Shown here: positions 6,176 through 13,368 of the stretch, piece by piece
Layout: every line of letters begins with the position of its first letter
Numbering within the stretch: position 1 is the first letter of the stretch
Assembly: GCA_964417785.1 (NCBI GenBank)
Contig: CAYQJO010000027.1
Coordinates: forward strand, 1 to 28,979
Source of the DNA: DAOTUL01 sp034437435
GTDB taxonomy: Bacteria; Chloroflexota; Anaerolineae; Aggregatilineales; Phototrophicaceae
Direction of reading: 5' to 3'
Length of the DNA: 28,979 nt
Program-made: the position numbers and the translations under genes
The notes under the pieces: generated by a model
Databases searched by the model: none
The model's input: the letters and a program-made list of their open reading frames with translations, nothing else
Told to the model about the DNA's origin: nothing

Positions 6176-8475
6176 TGTTCAACGGGTAAGGCTGCCAGTG
6201 GAGCTGGCTGCGCCCGATTCTCACGCTCGTTTGTCAGGCGCACATATGCCTCCAATGTCTCAACTACAATCGGCAGGGCGTTGCGGGAGCCTTCGTCACC
6301 GTTATATACAAATCCGACAACCAGAATTTCCGGTTCCTCATAGGGTGCGAAGGCCGCAAACCAGGCGTGCGACGGCCACGCGCCGAAGACACACAGGCCA
6401 AGCGGACGGGCGATGTCGTCACAATACTCGGCAGTACCGGTCTTGCCCGCGATGTTGATATACGGCAGGTTGGCCGGTTGTGCTGTGCCGCCTTCTTCGG
6501 TGACAGCCGCCCGCATCCCTTCACGGATGAACGCCAGATTGTCGCTTGAGACGAAAGCCGGGGTGTAATTGGTGTCAAAGCGAATGGGATCGCACACGCG
6601 GTCGAAGAAGCCATAGCCTTCCGGCACGTTGACGGTGTATTCGCGCAAATCGGTGATAAGCGGATCGGGATTGATGTCAAACGTGGCGCGATAATTCTGC
6701 GGATCGCATCGGGCCGGGTTGTAAGTCTCTCCGGCGGTGGGTTCGCAGGTGCAGGCCAGACTGGCCGGTCCCTGGATAATCATATCCTCCACCAGCAGGA
6801 GCGTCACCGATCCATCCGGGTTGGCCCTATCCAGATTGACCGTGCGCAGCACCTGCGGCTCAAAGGGCCGCGTGATGTTGCGCTCGGCGTCCAGGAATTC
6901 GCGGATCAGCGTGGGCCGGTGCAGTGTGCCATCGTTGACAATTGTGGCGACGGCGCTAAGCAGTTGCAGCGGCGTGACGTTGATGTAGCCCTGACCGACG
7001 GAAGCGTTGTAGGTATCGCCAGTAGACCAGTTTTCGCCATGTGTGATGCGCTTCCAGGTGCGGTCAGGCATCCGACCGACCAGTTCACCGGGTAGCTCGA
7101 TCCCCAGCTTGGACCCGATCCCCAATGCCGTACCGTAGCGGAACAAATCCGGGATATTCAGACCTCCAGGGCGCAGGGTTTGCGGGCTGAGGTCCAGGTT
7201 GCCACCGCCGACCTGATAGAAATAGACATTGCAACTCCAGGCGATAGCGCTCTTGAGATCGACATAACCGTGACCATCACGCTTCCAACAGACAAAACGC
7301 TGGTCGGCGGCGCGGTCGTTCTCGGCATAGAAATTGGGGACCACGATGTCGCCGCCGTCGAACAGGCGAGTGTTGGGGTCGATGACATTTTCCTCCAACA
7401 CACCCGCCGCCGTGATGACCTTAAACGTTGATCCCGGTGGGTAGCGGGCGCTAACGACCTGGTTGACCAGCGGTTTGCGCCGATCTTCCACCACATCCAG
7501 ATAGTATTCTACATCAATGGCACGGGCGAAGCGGCTGTTATCATAACTGGGATAGCTGACCATGACCAGCACTTCACCGGTGCGCGGGTCCATTGCCATG
7601 ACCACGCCCTGTTCTGTGATGAGGCGACCGGCTTCTGAGTTGATGAAGCGGATACGGTCGACGAGTGCCTGCTGCGCCACCGTCTGGAGTTCTACGTCAA
7701 TTGATAGGCGCAGATTCTGGCCGGCGATCGGCGGAATCCGTTCGAGTTCGCGGATTTCCTCACCGGCTACATCGATCTCACGCCGCCGGATACCGCGTTC
7801 ACCCGCCAGCACATCCTCCATATAGGCTTCCAGGCCCGCATAACCGATGCGGTCAAAGGCGGGATCGTAACCCAGTTCGATCAGTTCAAGCTGATCCTCT
7901 GCCGGGATAGGTCCCATGTAGCCGATGATATGGGATGTGATCTCGCCGGTCGGGTATTGACGTACCGCCGCTTCCTGGACATCGACACCGGGTAGATCGT
8001 AACTCTCTTCCAGGATGCGCAGCGCCACATCGACCGGTACGTCCTGAGCGATGGGTACCGGGCGGAACGGCGCGATACCTGCGCCTTCCTGGACCAGTTC
8101 TTCGATACTGCGCACATTCTCGTTGTTGGCGGCGGCAATTGCGCTGGTGGGAGGAACGCCGGTAAGGGCCGACAACCGGTTATAGATCGCCAATTCGTCT
8201 TCCCGGCGGGTGGGGAGTTCTGCCGGGATGATTCGCACCACATACGCTGGCACATTCACGGCTAATGGCTGGTCGTAGCGGTCGAAGATCACGCCACGAT
8301 CCGCCGGAATAGGCAGTTCGTTGATCCGGTTTTCGTCAGCGCCAAGCTGTGCATCGGCGAAGTTGATAATTTGCATCTGATACATGCGCAGAGCGAAGAT
8401 GATGAAGACGGCGAAGACAATGCCCTGGAAAAAGGTCAGACGCCAGCCCTGGAAGGGGAAGATACGATTGCTCAT
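6172..8475 (-). CDS. mrdA: Penicillin-binding protein 2 (class B transpeptidase), with a long insertion
   Basis: This DD-transpeptidase cross-links peptidoglycan during elongation as partner of RodA. An N-terminal membrane anchor (about residues 11-30) leads into the PBP dimerisation domain (about 55-245) and the transpeptidase domain. Catalytic motifs are S349-TFK352, S414-C-N416 and K678-TG680. At 767 residues it is well above the roughly 630 of E. coli PBP2. The excess is mainly a segment around 545-640, between SxN and KTG, holding Cys575, Cys577, Cys590 and Cys628, with further Cys at 685 and 695 after KTG. The ATG has AAGGAG 8 nt upstream, fused to the mreD stop. It overlaps the next gene by ATGA. 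The insertion could form a disulfide-stabilised external module. Confidence 0.96.
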   Translation of the reverse strand: MSNRIFPFQGWRLTFFQGIVFAVFIIFALRMYQMQIINFADAQLGADENRINELPIPADRGVIFDRYDQPLAVNVPAYVVRIIPAELPTRREDELAIYNRLSALTGVPPTSAIAAANNENVRSIEELVQEGAGIAPFRPVPIAQDVPVDVALRILEESYDLPGVDVQEAAVRQYPTGEITSHIIGYMGPIPAEDQLELIELGYDPAFDRIGYAGLEAYMEDVLAGERGIRRREIDVAGEEIRELERIPPIAGQNLRLSIDVELQTVAQQALVDRIRFINSEAGRLITEQGVVMAMDPRTGEVLVMVSYPSYDNSRFARAIDVEYYLDVVEDRRKPLVNQVVSARYPPGSTFKVITAAGVLEENVIDPNTRLFDGGDIVVPNFYAENDRAADQRFVCWKRDGHGYVDLKSAIAWSCNVYFYQVGGGNLDLSPQTLRPGGLNIPDLFRYGTALGIGSKLGIELPGELVGRMPDRTWKRITHGENWSTGDTYNASVGQGYINVTPLQLLSAVATIVNDGTLHRPTLIREFLDAERNITRPFEPQVLRTVNLDRANPDGSVTLLLVEDMIIQGPASLACTCEPTAGETYNPARCDPQNYRATFDINPDPLITDLREYTVNVPEGYGFFDRVCDPIRFDTNYTPAFVSSDNLAFIREGMRAAVTEEGGTAQPANLPYINIAGKTGTAEYCDDIARPLGLCVFGAWPSHAWFAAFAPYEEPEILVVGFVYNGDEGSRNALPIVVETLEAYVRLTNERENRAQPAPLAALPVEQ

Positions 8476-8483
8476 AAAACGTA

Positions 8484-8490
8484 CTCCTTA
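8484..8490 (-). promoter_or_regulatory. Stop codon fused to ribosome binding site (TAAGGAG), mreD/mrdA
   Basis: The mreD TAA stop begins TAAGGAG, 8 nt before the mrdA ATG. This is the same layout as between rodA and gltX and should couple the two translations. Confidence 0.7.
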
Positions 8491-8991
8491 ACGGTTGGCG
8501 GGCGCTTGTCTCTCGATACGGCGCTGGATGCGCCGCACAAACCAGTATATCGGCCAGATGAAGATCAGATTGTAGAATGCTGTGGGCGCTGTGACAAAGG
8601 TCAAACTGGTCAGCCAGTCGATAGGGTGTCCAATGAGCGCCAGGATTACCATGCTGATGACATCCTGCAAGATGGTGCCGGTGAGGACCAGTCCCACCAG
8701 AATCACAAAGCCGACCCGGTAAACCTGCTGCCCAAGTCCGCTGACGGCAAAGACCATGGCGAGCAGCCCCATGACCGAGGTTCCGGTGGGATTGTACGAG
8801 AGCAGGTCGAGCGTGATGCCACCGACAAAGGCCCAGATGACAGCCTCATCCAGGTCGCTGTTGATGGACCAGCTAACCACCAGCAGAAATACCAGATCAG
8901 GTGAACCGCCGAGCAGCCGGATGGTCTGCAAGGCACCGGCCTGCAAGGCGGCAGCGACAACCAGAATGGGTAGACTGAGAAAGCTGCCCAT
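8488..8991 (-). CDS. mreD: MreD, rod-shape-determining membrane protein
   Basis: MreD is a small integral membrane subunit of the elongasome that bridges MreC and the wall synthases. This 167-residue protein has about five membrane helices and the typical motif WAFVGGITLDLLS near residues 53-65, which corresponds to the conserved Gly/Asp-containing helix of the family. A basic C-terminus (RRIQRRIERQ) should lie in the cytoplasm. The ATG directly follows the mreC stop (TAG-ATG, no gap). Its ribosome site would be the purine-rich end of mreC (GAAGAAGAG). MreD diverges quickly, so the assignment rests on hydrophobic profile, motif and position together. Confidence 0.9.
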   Translation of the reverse strand: MGSFLSLPILVVAAALQAGALQTIRLLGGSPDLVFLLVVSWSINSDLDEAVIWAFVGGITLDLLSYNPTGTSVMGLLAMVFAVSGLGQQVYRVGFVILVGLVLTGTILQDVISMVILALIGHPIDWLTSLTFVTAPTAFYNLIFIWPIYWFVRRIQRRIERQAPANR

Positions 8992-9846
8992 CTACTCTTC
9001 TTCATCGTCCACTTCAAACTCAGACAGGTCCACTGGTTCAAAACTGGTGACGATCAACACTACTTCGAGTGCGGCGAAATCGACCAGACTGCGGACCTCG
9101 GCCTGCTGGTCTAACTCAAACTCAAACTGCCGTCGGCTGGTAACCTGCCCGATGACAATATCAGGTGGGAAGTTACCACCCAGCCCCGATGTGATTACGA
9201 CATCGCCCACCTGGACTTCGGCGTCCAACGGAATCAGGCGCATACGCAGGTTACCCGTCAAACGGCCTTCGACGGTCCCCTGAGTGCGGGTGGTCTGTAA
9301 GCGGGCGCTGATGAAGCTGCTTTCGTCGGTAACCAGCAGCACCCGCGACGCATTCGCCTGAACGTCAATGATACGTCCCACCAATCCCTGTTTGGTCACA
9401 ACGGGCATACCGCGTTGGATGCCATCGCGTGTACCCCGGTTGACCACGATAGTGCGTAAGATTCCGTTTTGATCGTAATTGATGACATCGGCTGCCAGGG
9501 TTTCCTGATCCTGAGCGGTGTTGGTGTAATCCACCAGATCAGCGATCCGCTGGTAGTCGCTGGCGATTTCACGTAGTTCGACCAGCTCGGCCTGGAACTG
9601 AGCCAGTGCTTCCTCAAGCTCGGCGTTGCGTGCCCGGAGTTCCTGGATTTCGGTGAGGTCACCGGCGACACCATCAATTGATTGGGTTACATCATGGAAT
9701 ACGCCCGACAGCACATTAAGGGGTGTGGCAGCGATACCCTCAACCGATGACAGCGTACCGGCGGCGCTGGCAACAATCAGGCCGCTGCACAAAAACATGC
9801 TGACGAAGAAAAAAGCGATCCGGTTTGCTCGCCAGTTACGTCTCAA
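8992..9846 (-). CDS. mreC: MreC, rod-shape-determining protein
   Basis: MreC is a bitopic membrane protein whose external part organises the elongasome and activates PBP2-RodA. Residues 11-30 form the membrane anchor. Residues about 62-95 are a coiled coil (ELRARNAELEEALAQFQAEL). The following beta-rich domain contains GTRDGIQRGMPVV, GLVGRI, a DESSF loop and GDVVITSGLGGNFP, all typical. The C-terminus is very acidic (EVDDEEE). The start is TTG at 9846, supported by AGGGA 7 nt upstream and by the family-like basic N-terminus RRNWRANR. It lies 58 nt after mreB, with a promoter candidate in that gap. Confidence 0.95.
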   Translation of the reverse strand: MRRNWRANRIAFFFVSMFLCSGLIVASAAGTLSSVEGIAATPLNVLSGVFHDVTQSIDGVAGDLTEIQELRARNAELEEALAQFQAELVELREIASDYQRIADLVDYTNTAQDQETLAADVINYDQNGILRTIVVNRGTRDGIQRGMPVVTKQGLVGRIIDVQANASRVLLVTDESSFISARLQTTRTQGTVEGRLTGNLRMRLIPLDAEVQVGDVVITSGLGGNFPPDIVIGQVTSRRQFEFELDQQAEVRSLVDFAALEVVLIVTSFEPVDLSEFEVDDEEE

Positions 9847-9879
9847 GCGAAAATCCCTGGACTCGATAACATCATGTGG

Positions 9880-9888
9880 ATTATATCA
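9880..9888 (-). promoter_or_regulatory. Candidate extended -10 promoter for mreC
   Basis: TGATATAAT on the minus strand is an extended -10 element (TGn plus TATAAT) in the mreB-mreC gap, with a poor -35 (TTAAAG) 17 nt before the TATAAT. The predicted start near 9873 gives a leader of about 27 nt. It could adjust mreC-mreD-mrdA expression relative to mreB. Confidence 0.4.
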
Positions 9889-9904
9889 GACAGAGGGTGT
9901 GGCT

Positions 9905-10966
9905 TTAATGGCGTGTGCTGCCACGTTCGGTCCCGACCAGCAGGCGACGCAGATTGTTGTAGTCTTCCAGGACGCGACCGGCACCGCGTGCCACGCAGGT
10001 CATGGGGTCATCGGCGACCCAGGTGCGGATATTGACTTCTTCCGCCAGGCGTTCGGCCAGCCCTTGCAGCAGGCTGCCACCACCTGCCATGCAGATGCCA
10101 CTTTCCATCAGGTCCGCGATTAACTCCGGTGGGGTGTCGTCCAGAGCGTCTTTTACTGTGTCGATGAGAATATCGACCGAGCCGGCAATCGAGTCGCGCA
10201 TTTCAATCGAACTGACCTCGACTGAAGCGGGTAGGCCGGTTACAAGATTGCGACCTTTGACATTGTGGGTGCGTTCCTGTGGCAGCGGGTAGGCCGAACC
10301 GATCTCGATCTTAACACGCTCGGCGGTCGGTTCGCCGATCAGCAGATTATGCTTGGTTCGCATGAACTGCACGATGTCCTCGTCCATTTCGTCACCGGCG
10401 ACGCGGATGGACCGGCTGATGACGATGCCACCGAGAGAGAAAATGGCGATTTCGGTGGTGCCGCCGCCGATGTCGATAACCATGCTGCCGCGTGTCTCCG
10501 TGACTGGCAGGCCAGCACCGATAGCCGCAGCGACTGGCTCCTCGATCAGGTAGACTTCGCGTGCGCCAGCGCTGACCGCTGCGTCGTAGACGGCGCGTTT
10601 CTCCACTTCCGTGACACCGCTGGGGATGCCCACCACCACACGCGGGCGCGGAATCGGCACCCAGGTGTGTTCGTGCGCCTTGCGGATCAGATGGTCCAGC
10701 ATGGCTTCTGTGATTTCAAATTCGCTGATGACACCATCCCGCAGTGGACGGACGATCATGATGTCTCTGGGGTTCTTGCTCCACATCTCTTTGGCACGCG
10801 CACCAACCTCAATGGGCCGCCGAGTTTTCTTCTCGGTGGCGACAAATGAGGGTTCATTGATGACAATCCCTTTGCCACGCACGTATACCAGCGTATTGGC
10901 TGTTCCGAGGTCGATGCCGACATCCAGGGAGAACAGACCAAAGAAATAGTCGAGTGGACTTAACAC
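9905..10966 (-). CDS. mreB: MreB, actin-like cell-shape protein
   Basis: MreB is a bacterial actin that polymerises under the membrane and directs lateral wall synthesis. Actin-fold nucleotide motifs are present: phosphate-1 DVGIDLGTANTLVYV (residues 15-29), phosphate-2 VIDIGGGTTEIA, and GGGSLLQGL near the C-terminus for the adenosine site. The connecting motifs PSGVTEVEKRAV and EEPVAAAIGAGLPV are also clear. Length 353 is normal. The start is GTG, with TTAGGAG 6 nt upstream. The N-terminal LSPLDYFFGLFSL is hydrophobic and may help membrane attachment. It is the first gene of the minus-strand shape locus and is divergent from tilS. Confidence 0.97.
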   Translation of the reverse strand: MLSPLDYFFGLFSLDVGIDLGTANTLVYVRGKGIVINEPSFVATEKKTRRPIEVGARAKEMWSKNPRDIMIVRPLRDGVISEFEITEAMLDHLIRKAHEHTWVPIPRPRVVVGIPSGVTEVEKRAVYDAAVSAGAREVYLIEEPVAAAIGAGLPVTETRGSMVIDIGGGTTEIAIFSLGGIVISRSIRVAGDEMDEDIVQFMRTKHNLLIGEPTAERVKIEIGSAYPLPQERTHNVKGRNLVTGLPASVEVSSIEMRDSIAGSVDILIDTVKDALDDTPPELIADLMESGICMAGGGSLLQGLAERLAEEVNIRTWVADDPMTCVARGAGRVLEDYNNLRRLLVGTERGSTRH

Positions 10967-11006
10967 ACAATGCTCCTAACAGAGATGCATCGTCACGCAG
11001 TGCGAG

Positions 11007-11015
11007 ATTATAACA
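11007..11015 (-). promoter_or_regulatory. Candidate extended -10 promoter for the mreB operon
   Basis: TGTTATAAT reads on the minus strand in the 89-nt divergent gap. The predicted start near 11000 gives a leader of about 34 nt that contains the TTAGGAG site of mreB. No good -35 box is visible, as is common with extended -10 promoters. Confidence 0.5.
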
Positions 11016-11042
11016 CAACAAAACCGATGCGGAATATGCGGC

Positions 11043-11048
11043 TATAAT
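11043..11048 (+). promoter_or_regulatory. Candidate -10 box for tilS, implying a leaderless message
   Basis: TATAAT ends 7 nt before the tilS ATG. With normal spacing, transcription would begin at about 11055, one base before the start codon. No Shine-Dalgarno sequence precedes the ATG, which fits a leaderless transcript. No -35 match is seen. Confidence 0.45.
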
Positions 11049-11055
11049 ATGGATC

Positions 11056-12438
11056 ATGGCGAAACTGGTAGAAACTGTACTGCGTAATATTCGACAAAAC
11101 AACTTATTCTTTCCCGATGAGCGGGTGTTGGTTGCCGTGTCCGGTGGACCGGATTCACTGGCGCTGCTGCACATGCTGCATTTTGCTGGTCAGCCACTCG
11201 TCGTGGCGACATTCGATCACCAGATTCGACCGGACTCCGCCGAGGATGTCGGCTTCGTCCAATCAACTGCGGTAGAGTGGGGGGTGCCATGCTACACCGG
11301 CAGCGCCGATGTGCCGGCACAGGCAAGCGGGATCGGTCTGGAACTGGCGGCCCGTCAGGCGCGATACAGCTTTCTGGCCCAGGTGGCCCGTCAGGTCAAC
11401 GTGAGCAAAATCGTGGTCGCCCATCACCTGGACGATCAGGCGGAGACCGTCTTGCTGCATGTGCTGCGTGGGGCAGGGCTGAGCGGCTTGCAGGCCATGC
11501 GTTTTGCCAGTCCCGTACCGGATGCACCCGATTTGATGCTGGTCCGGCCTCTGCTCAATGTCACCCGTGAAGAAATCGAACGCTACTGTCAGGATCATGA
11601 CCTGCATCCACGCCAGGACGCCAGTAACCAGGACACCACCTATACCCGCAACGCTATCCGTCACAACATCCTGCCGGTGCTGGAATCTGTCAATCCACAG
11701 GTCGTCGCTGCACTGGTGCGACTGGCGGACAGCGCTGCTGTCGATGTTGCATTTATAGAGCAGATGTATCGGGAGCAGGTGGAGCCACTGGTGCGGCGGC
11801 AGGCGGACCGGCTCTATCTGTCACGAGTTGTTTTCGATCAACTTCATCCGGCCATGCAGCGGCGCTTTTTGCGGCAGGTGCCGGAAGCCGAACATGTACA
11901 TATTATACAGGCGTGCGATGTGGCGCAGCATGGCGAAGTCGGCGCGGTTGCGGCGTTTCCTGGTGGCTGGCAGTTGCGCGTTGACTATGCGGACATCGTG
12001 CTGGAACGCGCCGGCCAGCCACGTCCGACGGCGGACTGGCTTTTGCTGGACCAGTCGGTTTCCGTGCGTGTACCGGGGCTGACGCCAGTCGGTGCCTGGT
12101 CGTTGGAGGTAACTGCGGAGCCAATCGGGCGGCCAGAGGTGCCGATTGCGGTGCCACCGGACGCGGAAGTGCTGCTGCGAGGACGACAATCGGGGGATCG
12201 ATTCGCGCCGCCGGGTCTGTACGGCCATACCCAATCGATCAAGAAATGGATGATTAACCGCAAGATTCCACGCCATTTGCGTGATCGCATTCCTGTGCTG
12301 ATAATTGATAAACATATCGTTGGTTTATTAATTGAGGGCAAATGGATTACAGCACATGGGGCTGATTCGGGGCCATCTAAGCAAATTCACTATTTTTCGA
12401 TAATTATTCGGGCATGTAATGCTTGCCAAAATAGATAA
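11056..12438 (+). CDS. tilS: tRNA(Ile)-lysidine synthetase
   Basis: TilS attaches lysine to C34 of tRNA-Ile(CAU), converting it to lysidine so that it reads AUA. The PP-loop ATP motif SGGPDS is at residues 29-34, with DHQIRPDS (54-61), AHHLDDQAET (122-131), an RPLL segment, and a DASNQDTTYTRNAIR segment that contacts the tRNA. The C-terminal domain is recognised by LRGRQSGDRFAP followed by KKWMINRKIPRHLRDRIPVL. The last 20 or so residues (SGPSKQIHYF...) go beyond the usual end and come from an AT-rich stretch, so the tail may be recent or poorly conserved. The message is probably leaderless. There is a gap of 51 nt to the response regulator. Confidence 0.95.
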   Translation: MAKLVETVLRNIRQNNLFFPDERVLVAVSGGPDSLALLHMLHFAGQPLVVATFDHQIRPDSAEDVGFVQSTAVEWGVPCYTGSADVPAQASGIGLELAARQARYSFLAQVARQVNVSKIVVAHHLDDQAETVLLHVLRGAGLSGLQAMRFASPVPDAPDLMLVRPLLNVTREEIERYCQDHDLHPRQDASNQDTTYTRNAIRHNILPVLESVNPQVVAALVRLADSAAVDVAFIEQMYREQVEPLVRRQADRLYLSRVVFDQLHPAMQRRFLRQVPEAEHVHIIQACDVAQHGEVGAVAAFPGGWQLRVDYADIVLERAGQPRPTADWLLLDQSVSVRVPGLTPVGAWSLEVTAEPIGRPEVPIAVPPDAEVLLRGRQSGDRFAPPGLYGHTQSIKKWMINRKIPRHLRDRIPVLIIDKHIVGLLIEGKWITAHGADSGPSKQIHYFSIIIRACNACQNR

Positions 12439-12451
12439 TCCAAGTTATTCT
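12423..12451 (+). promoter_or_regulatory. Candidate promoter for the response regulator gene
   Basis: TTGCCA is followed after 17 nt by TATTCT, overlapping the end of tilS. The predicted start is near 12458, about 32 nt before the ATG at 12490. The -35 sequence is identical to that before purK. The AT-rich setting also supplies other weak -10 candidates. Confidence 0.3.
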
Positions 12452-12489
12452 TGAGGAAGAATTAGGGAACAGTAAATGGGCGGTGAGTC

Positions 12490-13344
12490 ATGAACAACAA
12501 CACACCAACTGCTGATGAAGGTGCGCATATTCTGGTGGTGGACGATGAGGGTGCAAACCGCTACTCGGTAAGCAAGACTTTGCAGCGGGTTGGCTATGTG
12601 GTCGATGAGGCGGCTTCTGGCGAGGAAGCGCTCGATATGATGGCAAAGGACCTGTATGACGTCGTATTGACGGACATCCGTATGCCGGGATTGGATGGTG
12701 TCGAACTGCTCCGCAAGATCAAGGAGGAGTCGCCCGATATCATCGTGATCTTGATGACGGCGTATGCCAGCCTGGGGACGGCGGTGGAAGCGCTGCGACT
12801 GGGTGCGCATGATTATCTGATTAAACCCAGTTCCAGCCAGGATATTCGGCAGAGTGTGTTGCGGGGTGTCGAGCGGGCGCAGAATCTCAAGCGCCGTCGG
12901 GTGCTGCTGGATGCAATTCGGAATGATGTATTTGAGTTGACGGCGACCACTCTGGAACAACCGGCTACACCCTCCGACATGCTGCCGGAGCGTGAACATG
13001 CGACAGAAGTTGTGGCTGAACCGGCCAGCAACAGCATGCAGCTTGGGCCGCTCACGGTGTATCCAGGCCGGTACCAGATTGCGGTTGGTGAACAGGACAT
13101 TGATCTGACGCCGACCGAGTTCGATCTGCTGCTGTATCTGGCGGCGCATCGGGGCCGGGTGGTCCCCTGCCATGAACTGGTTCGCGAGGTGCGCGGTTAT
13201 ACTGTAGATGAAGCAGAAGCCCGTGAAGTCATTCGTCCGCACGTCAGCAATCTGCGGCGCAAGCTGAAGTCGGCGGAACAGGATGCGGATTTGATCGTCA
13301 ACGTGCGGGGTATTGGTTATCGTCTGAGTGAGCGCGTCAATTAA
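12490..13344 (+). CDS. Response regulator with receiver and winged-helix DNA-binding domains
   Basis: This is a two-component transcription factor. The receiver domain (about residues 12-125) has the acidic pair D18/D19, phosphoacceptor D62 (LTDIRMPG), T90 and K112. Its sequence style (TDIRMPG, LMTAYASLGTAVEAL, GAHDYLIKP) is NtrC-like. After a variable linker (about 130-190) comes an OmpR/PhoB-type output domain: LTPTEFDLLLYLAAHRGRVV, HVSNLRRKL (recognition helix region) and VNVRGIGYRL. No histidine kinase is adjacent, so it is an orphan here. A five-codon ATG frame (12477-12494) overlaps the start as ATGA, and the ribosome site is weak. Targets are unknown; the downstream envelope genes lie 24 nt away and could be in the same unit. 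Confidence 0.93.
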   Translation: MNNNTPTADEGAHILVVDDEGANRYSVSKTLQRVGYVVDEAASGEEALDMMAKDLYDVVLTDIRMPGLDGVELLRKIKEESPDIIVILMTAYASLGTAVEALRLGAHDYLIKPSSSQDIRQSVLRGVERAQNLKRRRVLLDAIRNDVFELTATTLEQPATPSDMLPEREHATEVVAEPASNSMQLGPLTVYPGRYQIAVGEQDIDLTPTEFDLLLYLAAHRGRVVPCHELVREVRGYTVDEAEAREVIRPHVSNLRRKLKSAEQDADLIVNVRGIGYRLSERVN

Positions 13345-13368
13345 AAACCGCATTTCAGGAGTAAGCTC

